This document shows positions 55,641-64,000 of a DNA stretch of 64,000 nucleotides, one piece after another. Under the pieces are notes generated by a model. It saw nothing but the letters and a program-made list of their open reading frames with translations, ran no database searches and was not told the origin of the DNA. The stretch's first letter is position 1. Each line of letters begins with the position of its first letter. The translations under genes were made by a program, and so were the position numbers. This DNA is from Rhodocollybia butyracea (lineage: Eukaryota > Basidiomycota > Agaricomycetes > Agaricales > Omphalotaceae), in assembly GCA_015501585.1 (NCBI GenBank), contig JADNRY010000118.1, positions 1-64,000 on the forward strand, in the 5' to 3' direction.

Positions 55641-56559
55641 CCAGCTACAGAGTCATGCGTGTCCTCATCGAAGAGGCCGCTGTTCCACGTCCGTCCGTAT
55701 TTTTCTGCTTTTTGCTGCCAGCACTTGACCTTCCTGCCAAGGTTTTGTATGTTAGAGTTTCCTCGTTTACTCGTATTTTGCACCCGGAACGACTCGGAGT
55801 CGCAGAGGGCAGATACTTGCAAAGTGGAGTGTTGCTTTCGAGTGGTGCTTGTGGAGCACCAACGATGGGATTGGGGCCCAGACGTATATGTATCCTTTGC
55901 CTCTCGATTGAAAGCTCCCAGCTGGGAACTAGTACCCCCACAATTCTGATGCCAATCCATTGATAGCCTAGCTCTAGGCTTCTCATATGCGACGACGAGT
56001 GCGGACGAATCAACGGAGGTGCTGCATCGCTTTTCACAAGGTTCAGCTACCTCCCGTGCTCCTCGCTTTCCCGTGCCCACTGTTTGCAGTGTATAACTGT
56101 TACTCCATGTAACGTGGCGGTTCTTAATGCGAAGTCTTCCCGCATCCACGCCGTCTCGATACTCAGTCCACTAGCTTCAAGCTTCAGCGTTCAGACCGAG
56201 CCCCGGGGTCGACTCCCAACCTATCCCCAACCGAGAGTTGAATCTTGGAGACCGTGACTACGTACAGTACTGTACTCGACATGGTCGGAAATTAAAACTA
56301 TTACTACTACTACAACATGAGTCCTACAATAACCACCGCCTGCGCCGTAGTGGCACGTACCCTGTATTATACTAAATGACGCCCATAAATTTGAATCCGT
56401 GTAGAAAATGCTGATAGTTCGATGGTTGAAATATATCCTATCGCTAGCATGCAACTGCAGTGCACCAGTCTACAATGGGTGATACATTAGCTCGACGAAA
56501 AAGTTGTGAAAGTGATTCTTCGCTTGCTCACCTTTTTTTCGTGGTATACTATTCCCATT
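55641..56559. other. No confident gene
   Basis: Overlapping frames occur on both strands (for example 55634-56149 minus), with no recognisable motif. Confidence 0.4.
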
Positions 56560-57666
56560 CTATTCCCATTCGCCTACAAACTCCTTCCTATCCCGCAGCT
56601 CCTGCATCTCCGACACCGAGACATGGTGTACGCAGACACTGTCGTAATCAACAGCCTTGTTGTGATCGGCCCACCAACTGTGTTTGATCGCGTCGTGAAA
56701 ACCATCGTGGTCATCGACAATCGTAGAGCTCGGAGCGAAATCCGCGACCCATTGCCCGACGACGACATCGTCCGATGGGTAGTGCACATGATGTGGCAAA
56801 ACTATCTCGGGAGAGGTAAGTCTGTCGACGAGGTGGGAGCTGATCATGACACCGTAGCCTAGAGGGTATGGGTACCACTCCTCGCCGGGGTACTGTCCCA
56901 ACTCTAGCAGCTCATCCTCGTTTTCGAAGGTCGTCTCGTTATCGTAAGGGTTCGATTTGAAATGCAGTTTGTGGAAGCCCATCCTGCCGATAAAGATATC
57001 CTGAGTCTGAGGAGAGTCCAAGTCTGGTAAAAGGTAGGGCAGCCTTCGTGCGAGGGCACCAAGACGAAAGAACGCGTCTGTATCTGCGCTGAGATAGTAG
57101 TCATACGTGGACCGGGGTGCCTGCGAAGCCCATTTTAGCATCCTCCACCGCTTTTCACCGAGACGCAGCCCACTCTCTTTCATGTCGAGCCGGATAATGT
57201 CTCCATATTCCAAGTGTTCCTCGAGCACTCGTCTATCCTCGTCTCCTTCTCCAGAATACCCAATTAAAAATCTATAGTGTATGACGACTTCATTCTTCGG
57301 TACACCTCGTAGAGTGGTTTCTCGGAATGCTTGACGCCTGGCGTATTCTTTTGGTTGTGATATAATGCCGATTCGTAAAACTAGAGGTCTAGGTGGTGGT
57401 GCAGTAAGCCAGGCGGGTTTGTCGTCGGTAAAATTATAGTCGCTAGCGATAAGATAGTTACGAACGGGCCCCTCATTATCTGCAAGGGAAGCGTCAGAGT
57501 CGTGCTTGCCTGCTGTATTACCTGCTGTAGGTGAAGAAACAGGGAGCCCACCGACGGTGTGGTCTACTAGAAAATGTGGTGAAGCATAAAGATGGAGGAG
57601 GAAGGCGACCAGAGCGAGGCTTGGAAGTATGAACAAGGCACGCCTTCGAAAATTCTGATTCGCCAT
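56560..57666 (-). CDS. GT31-type galactosyltransferase-like protein
   Basis: A single-exon gene of 368 residues. A short basic N terminus (NQNFRRR) is followed by a hydrophobic segment at about residues 10-27, as in type II Golgi membrane enzymes. The luminal part has LRIGIISQPKEYARRQAFRETTL, the GT31 opening motif. DTD at 195-197 (YYLSADTDAFF) is the metal/UDP-sugar site, PLGYGVMIS is at about 268-276, and SDDVVVG at 298-304 corresponds to the E/DD-V-x-x-G motif. Possible N-glycosylation sites: N78 and N243. The family transfers a sugar, usually galactose in beta-1,3 linkage, from UDP-sugar to glycans in the secretory pathway; donor and acceptor are not determined here. The frame is intact. 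Confidence 0.88.
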   Translation of the reverse strand: MANQNFRRRALFILPSLALVAFLLHLYASPHFLVDHTVGGLPVSSPTAGNTAGKHDSDASLADNEGPVRNYLIASDYNFTDDKPAWLTAPPPRPLVLRIGIISQPKEYARRQAFRETTLRGVPKNEVVIHYRFLIGYSGEGDEDRRVLEEHLEYGDIIRLDMKESGLRLGEKRWRMLKWASQAPRSTYDYYLSADTDAFFRLGALARRLPYLLPDLDSPQTQDIFIGRMGFHKLHFKSNPYDNETTFENEDELLELGQYPGEEWYPYPLGYGVMISSHLVDRLTSPEIVLPHHVHYPSDDVVVGQWVADFAPSSTIVDDHDGFHDAIKHSWWADHNKAVDYDSVCVHHVSVSEMQELRDRKEFVGEWE

Positions 57667-60600
57667 CGGGGGGCGGAGGAGGAAAAAAGTGTCGACTTAC
57701 CTGAATGCCAAGGCTTATGTATAAAAGTAAGATTTTTACTCAAGCACATGTGGACTAGTGAACATCCGCTTCATTTCGACAGCGATAACGGAATTCAGGT
57801 GATTCAGTAATTCAACCATCGGCAGGCACCCACATTTGCATACATTCGGCCGCCTCTGGGTTCGGCTAAAACTCACCGATACGCCGGACGGCAGAACGCG
57901 GCTTCTGTAAACTATTACGCAATTGCGTAAGTTATTGTCTCATAGCTTACTCTTCTTCCAGTAACGACGACATTCATGATTCATCTGAAAAACTGCTTTC
58001 TCCGTCGCAGAACAAACCAGTAGCCTACCTAGCTTCAATAATGCGCTGGCCATCCTTGCACTACGTCCGAAAGCTATGTGCTCGAGCTCGTTTCATATAT
58101 ATTGCCGAATAAGGAAATTTTGAGGCAAATACGGCGTCTATTCATTCCCGCTTCAAATCGTTTCCCTCCGTCTCGGACGCGTAAGGCTTTGGAACATTCA
58201 GCGAAGTACTTTCATGTTGTATCGCTATGTGAGGGTACAGTAAAGGCAACCTACGCGGCTACACAGGTGAGAGTCGGCTTTGTCGTCCTCGGAGGTTTTA
58301 AAAAAGCTTTTTCCAGATGTACGCACCTTAATCATATGCATTACCTCCGGTTCTCTGTCCTTGGAATAGTACTCGCAGAACGGTTGATTTAAACAATACC
58401 AAGACTTAAGGCAGAGCTATGCAACGAGATCAAGCTCGAATGTGGCATGGAAACCACTTCACATCAAGTCCGTTTACTTCATTCAGAGTCCAGACCCATC
58501 GAGGAATACATACATTGAAGCTGAGCTTGACGCGCTGGCCAAGCTCATCATGATCGCCCAGACAACCTCAATCTCAATCATCTGGCCACCTCACTTCTCG
58601 TACTGAAAAAAAGTTCAAGGACTCCTGCCCGTCTCGTCAAAAATGGCTCCTTTCGAGAGTTTCGAAAATTCGTGGCACCTGGACAACGTTTCCATTGCAC
58701 TCGGTTAGATTGTTGAACGCAGGACGTTCTGATGTATCGGTAGTTCACCTGTATTAACGCTTTTCGTTTGAATGTCTACTCTAGTTCCTTTTACGTCCCG
58801 AGTAATTGAGAATTCCGCCGATAAGGATTGCCTAACCTCTCTTGAACGGGCGGCGCCGAGGCGCTACTCGAAGTGTAGATAGACCTTTGGCAGAAAATGG
58901 AATGAGGGGACAAATGATACCCAATTATCATCTGATAATGCTTGAGCTAAAACACACCAGACGTAAAAATCGCACTTGGAATTCCCTGGATCGCATTGAT
59001 AATTGTTTTGACGGCCAGCTCGCCCAAGTTTGTCGGGTTCTTCTTGCTCTTTCAATTTGTTGTCTTGTGCAACTACCAAACGTCCGATCCATTGTCATTA
59101 ATGTCGAAAGCAAGCCTAACAGGATCAAGAAATGTCTCGCCGTTCAATGACGATTTGGAGTCCTTGCGTTCGTAACGTTGGTATAACAGATTTTCTTTGC
59201 CCTTGAAAGAAAAGAAACTGGAGGAACTTGCGGAGGACAAGATAGTTCGGAGGGAAGAGGAACGGATAAGCAAATGGAAGCTTCTGTTATATGGTAAGCT
59301 GATTCCGTAAATATACGGGAACACAGCAGAAAGCCTCCGTGGTGTCAACTATGTTTAAGAACTTCGTCAGCTACAGCAGGATAATAGACTAGGAAATACC
59401 TCTGCACGATCGCTCGGGACATCCTAACATCCACCTGAGCACTGAAAGAAAGCCAGAGGAAATGGAAAGGCGTTCCAGTAAAATGCGGAAAAAATTGGGT
59501 TATCGACCTTGAAGTTACCGATAACGGGCAAAGTGCGATTCTGGGAGGAAGACAATTTTCGGGAACTGTAGCGTGGTTTGATTTCATGGGTGTAAAAATG
59601 AGGAGATCATGCTTACTACGCGGTGAGGTGCCGGTGAGGACAGACCCGAGAGGTTGATGTTAGTGATATGGAGTTCAGTCGAGGATGGCGTTAGGTTGGA
59701 GTTGGCATTGAGTTGATTCGGGAGACGAGCAGACATTCAACGTTGCAACATATACTCAGAGTTTGGGCCGCTGAGGACGTTGATACGCTGTGAGAGGAGT
59801 GATCAGCATTTCCCGAAACGAACCGCCGGTCCAGGTACTCAAACCAGACATGCGTGTACGACTTACTGCCCTCCAGATTCCTCCTCGTCGAACTCGAACG
59901 CGTAACCTGATCTCAGTCAGCCATACGCCGCGCGTAAATCATCTTGTTGCCTATGGGCATTGAGCAAGCATCTACCACAGAGTTGGGACAAGCCATCTTG
60001 GATCGTTTGAAGAAAGATGTTCGTTCGTCGAGAGCAGAGCTTTGAATTAAGTAGATTATTACCTTTCACCAATTTTCGACCTCTAACGATTTTAAAGGCT
60101 GAGAGAAATGTAATTACGCCAGTTGTATTTGACAGATTTTGGACAACGGAGGAAGTGTAGAAGCGGATACCCGGTCAACGAAGAGTTCGGGAAAGAGGCA
60201 TGATTAGAATCAAATTAGAAGCGCTAACCTTGCCACGTGGCAAATTCTGTCAGGCGCTTTTATGTGAAGCATCTTCGCAACCTGGTCCTAAGACGGTGGT
60301 TGCAATCTGGAACAAATCGAAGTCCTGACAATGTGAACCCGAACATGGAGGCCAGGCCATGACTAGTATCGTTGCCACCGGTTACTACAAAATGATCTTT
60401 ATAGCTCCGAATGAGCTCCGAATGGGCTGACCCCGTAGATCAGCATGATCTGAGATGGATAAGTAGACTGGCAGTACCTTGTTTTATTGACATTATAAAT
60501 CTCTAGTGCCATTGGCCCGAACTACTAGTAGTAAATGGAGCAAAACATAGACACAAAAGCACTCCAGGCCCGTGCCTCAAACGGAGACGCGCTGGGAGGT

Positions 60601-61099
60601 CAAATTTGAACACTACATGTTTAAGAGCAAGTTACAGTTCCTGATCATTGACAGTTACATTTCGTTCCTTTTTATTACTGTACATATGGTAGGATGTCAT
60701 CCAAGTCCAGTGAGTATCTTGGTCAGCTTTCAATCGCTTCTCTATTGGAGAGTGGGTGGTTTCGGGGGTCGTCATGTCGGGTGCCACGATATCTGCCGCT
60801 CCTGTTAGGCTGTTTCACCGGTGTTTCACCGTTACTCATATGCTGACGAAGTAGTGCTCATATTGAATCGATCGTTTCTATATTCGCCAACGGAAAGCCA
60901 AGACCGAAAGCTACTTTCAATGCTTTCAACATGCTCAATTCAAGTTGGCTGTGTAAAATGGTGACACTTCGACTCTCGCAATCCACATATATAATACCTC
61001 TGGTTGTGTCGTAACCTCAGACTCTTCGATTTTCCTTCTTTTGTGTGTTGTTCTCAACGTTTACCTTCACTATTTTTATTGTCCCCCACTGGTTTCAGA
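57667..61099. other. Largely non-coding; one degenerate fragment
   Basis: No intact gene recognised. At about 58940-59060 (minus reading) a stretch resembles the hypothetical frame at 63024-62788 (shared pattern ELxxxxxxxAI...IFTxGxF, interrupted by a stop). The bases just before 61100 are CT-rich, as often seen at fungal transcription start regions. Confidence 0.45.
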
Positions 61100-62328
61100 A
61101 TGACTCCAGACGAACAACAGCTCATATATACGCAAGCTGAGGAGATATTCTCCACTACTGTGAGCCTCATGGTCGCTCTCTCTGGCTATGGTGCGATGTT
61201 GTGAATTCTGGTTGAACTAAACTTTAGCTAACAGTTAAGATATAGGAGCCTTTGTTTTAGGGTTCATTATTACTGTTCAGTTGCTAACCATGTGCGTCAT
61301 GTGCGACTCATTCGAATTATCCTCCATTCAAGGGTGTTGTTTTTTTGGCTCAGAAGGGGATCAAGTCGGGGACGCCCGCAAACTATCCTTCTTGCTTGCT
61401 TAGTAGCCAGTCTCATTTGCTTTACTTGGACTATCTTTTCTCATGGAGGAACAGTTCTAATGAATGATTTGTATGCATTTATGCAAACACTAGAACAAGG
61501 GATCATCGCTCAGACCCAGGCTGCGAACAAGAAACATATGATATGGTGGTATATGTTTGATTGGCCAGTTACAACCAGCGTGAGCATTATTCCTCGCTTT
61601 CTATTTTACGCTGTCATCTTGCCACACAGATTCTTTTGAGCGATGGGATTGTAGTATGGAGAGCATGGTGCTTGTTTCAGCAGCACAGATTTTGGAGACT
61701 TATGCTTGCGACATGTATGATTGCCAACATTGGTGCGTTTTCTTGATGAACCTAGGGGCCCTAAAAATGGCTAACCCAGTGTACTTGGAATTTAATCCAT
61801 GGTCGGCTTTGAAGGCATCAATGTAGCAGATTGTATCTGGGCTGATGTGAGATTGGGGGCGGCGGACGGCCCTACCATTCTAGATTGGCTTTCGGCTGCG
61901 TTTTCCTTGGTAGTAAATATGGTGGCAACCATTTTGGTCGCCTACACAGCTTGGCAGGGCATTTCCTTAACATCCGGATGTAATCTGCTCATTCAGGGTT
62001 GCACTATAGGACTCACCATCGGGATATGGCGGCACTCAATGGCAGCTTGGTCCGTAAAGGCACACGGGGAGAGAGTATATTGATTCTCTTGATAGAGTCT
62101 GGGGCTATCTTTTGCGCAATTCAGTCCTTGTATATCATAATCCTTGGGCTGCATGCATCTGGCGTTATAAATTCACGGTGGCCAGCGGAAATTACGGTAG
62201 CCCTTCTTGCCGTTGCATCTGTGGGTGTACCAATACCTATACAACAGTAGTTTACATTGATTCTTCGTTGTTTAGGCCTGTTATCCTGTTACAGTGATTA
62301 CTCTGGTTCCCAGGTGTCAGAGCAGTGA
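61100..62328 (+). CDS. Multi-pass membrane protein, paralogue B
   Basis: Exons 61100-61190, 61246-61291, 61333-61579 and 61630-61732 join in phase. Later exons cover ADCIWADVRLG...ILDWLSAAFSLVVNMVATILVAYTAW (about 61830-61950), GSLVRKGTRGESILILLIESGAIFCAIQSLYIIILGL and the terminal LGLLSCYSDYSGSQVSEQ ending at TGA 62326-62328. The start MTPDEQQLIYTQAEEIF and all blocks match the gene at 48040-46781. Hydrophobic helices (GYGAFVLGFIITVQLL, ILLACLVASLICFTW, ILLSDGIVVWRAWCLF) suggest a seven-helix protein at a membrane. Role unknown. The junctions around 61733-61825 and 61950-62050 are inferred. Confidence 0.7.
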
Positions 62329-64000
62329 CGTACCCTACGTGAACAGTAGTGGGTGGCGTTGAGTACGTCCTACAACTTGTAGTCAATAAATTCTACTTTC
62401 TAAAAGTTCCTGTCGCTCATCTCAGTATCAGCAAGCGTTAAACAATTTAACAAAGGCTCCTTTGAAGTTGCGTTAGGCTGGTTGCAACTTCCCACTGCTA
62501 GATGACCTCTTTGCCCAAACTTGAGAAAAATTATGGCACTATCTGCGCTCTTGAACTAATGATTATGCAGTGACGAGTGCAACAACGTTATGCGTCAGAT
62601 CACTGTTGACGCAGCCTTAGCAAACTTGATTTGCGCGAAGAGTTGGTAAGAGCTCTGTTGGATTGTTATGTGAGGTTGTAGTCGTACACAGCTACACAGC
62701 GCAGAAGTGAGCTATGTGAATTTTAGTGGTTCCTATATCGAGTTCGAAGCAAATGGCATCGCCTTGATATTCTCTCTGCCACGCTGACTATTCATTGAAA
62801 GCAAAAGTACTTCGTAGTAGACGGACTGCTAAGTAGTTGAGGCTGGAGAAAGAAGAAATAAACTGTATCTCCCCGCCAAACATACCAGGCGTAAAAATCA
62901 AACTTAAAGTACCCCGATCAACAATGATAATTGCATCAAACTGCAGCTGGATGCTCAATTCACCCTTCGGCGGACAGTTCACCTGATTCTTCTTGTTCTT
63001 CCATGTGCGCAGCGCCAACTCCATCGTGGCTGACCTATGAACCGATCCGCATGAGCAATGACGGGCGCAATGGTTCCTGTATCGCCAATAAATGCCTTGG
63101 CGTCCAATTTTGCAGTATTTTGAGGATATGGAGGTAGAAGCAAGCGAGACAAGTTTCCGGATGGCGGTTTTTCCTCAGCCTGGTGAAAAGAAGGGGTTTT
63201 TCTGACTGTAGATGCTTTGGCCCGATTAGAGTCCAGTTCTGGGCGCGATCGAAGGAGATCGGAGGAACTTGGATCCTGCAATGGAAACATAGTGTTTCAG
63301 GAAGGGATGAGCAAGCTCCCGCTTCTATTAGACTGATTCCATAAACACAGAGTAAATTTTAGCCGCACCTAAGCCTGTACCTAAGTATAATTGAACAGTG
63401 TTAACGAAGCATCCGCGCGTTGGTCTCCAGAAGGAGAGGGACCACCAAAAAGACTCTGGGATGTCAAACTCGTAAGAGCGGAGGTCTGAGGAATAATACT
63501 GTATGTTCAGAAATATCAACTCAGAGGCTCCATGATATGCTCACAATCCAATCCATTGAACCCTCCTGATACTCGCTGGAGCAAAACAAAGCCAGAAAAC
63601 GGTTCGAGGTCAAGAAATTTTGGACATCGATCCTCAATAACTGTCATGGGATGCGAGCAGCATTCAACTCATCCAGTACACACCTCGGTAGCGAGAAGAG
63701 GGGGCAAACTCATACTCTCACATAATTTGCTTCATCGGGGATCAACGCAAGTTCACTGAAGATTAAGGAGTGGAACTTGTATCTCCTCTCACTCTGATTG
63801 TGATCGTATCGTAAATTTCTCTCTACACCAGTGACCATAGCCATGGCCTAGTGAATGATGGGTGAAAGTCATGATTATACCTTGACGGCAACATCCAGCA
63901 GGAATATAGGAACGAGTGTTGTACTGGCAGCCACTTGAAATGACTGCAAAAGGCATCCATAGGTTGCCTAGGGCGACCCTAAAAAATGAATAGCGAGCTT
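62329..64000. other. Possible small minus-strand gene; otherwise no gene
   Basis: A minus-strand frame (63290-62979, IGDTGTIAPVIAHADRF) appears to continue in another frame (63024-62788, MELALRTWKNKKNQ...LIFTPGMFGG). This suggests a small two-exon hypothetical gene or a decayed one. No domain recognised. The remainder up to 64000 shows only short frames. Confidence 0.35.

Overview
The window looks like a transposon-rich stretch of a filamentous basidiomycete, most likely an Agaricomycete. The genes have short introns of about 45-70 nt with GT..AG ends. Agaricomycete-expanded families are present (DUF6534 membrane proteins, DUF6532, a DUF6698-like protein, Plavaka transposase, DUF6570 Helitrons), and the telomere-type motif is TTAGGG. 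All calls come from reading the sequence; no database search was run.

Layout. 0.35-0.86 kb: a palindromic CACTA-like MITE. 1.2-7.0 kb: a Coprina/Athena-type Penelope-like retroelement on the minus strand. Its reverse transcriptase is flanked by directly repeated pseudo-LTRs, each holding a complete-looking hammerhead ribozyme, a tRNA-like block and interstitial TTAGGG repeats. 8.6-15.6 kb: a decayed Helitron (DUF6570, Rep and PIF1-type helicase segments) broken by a CACTA-like palindromic MITE and a hAT-like MITE. Their 3-bp and 8-bp target duplications can be read exactly. 16.9-17.6 kb: a Tc1/mariner-like MITE. 19.4-21.0 kb: a seven-exon three-repeat Myb gene. 22.1-23.4 kb: a four-exon NmrA-like gene. 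24.5-29.8 kb: a Ty1/copia element with TAAGT target duplication, decayed by one stop and three frameshifts, sitting in an ACAAG-rich repeat array. 30.1-31.2 kb: a DUF6698-like gene. 33.4-34.1 kb: a pseudogene of the NmrA-like gene.

35.5-55.6 kb is dominated by membrane-protein families and repeats. There are two DUF6534 genes, the first carrying a Mutator-like element next to its stop codon, plus a third copy reduced to promoter and first exon by a segmental duplication. A different multi-pass membrane family has one copy at 46.8-48.0 kb (minus) and one at 61.1-62.3 kb (plus). Between them lie a Plavaka transposase (40.6-43.4 kb) divergently arranged with a DUF6532 gene (43.6-45.7 kb), two related LTR fragments and a 2.2-kb element with Tc1/mariner-like ends. 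56.6-57.7 kb holds an intact single-exon GT31-type glycosyltransferase.

The genes do not form one pathway. The host genes that look intact are Myb, NmrA-like, GT31, DUF6534 and the paired membrane proteins. Most of the rest is mobile DNA at different stages of decay. The most unusual object is the Penelope-like element with paired ribozymes. The most informative structures are the nested insertions whose footprints restore an open frame.
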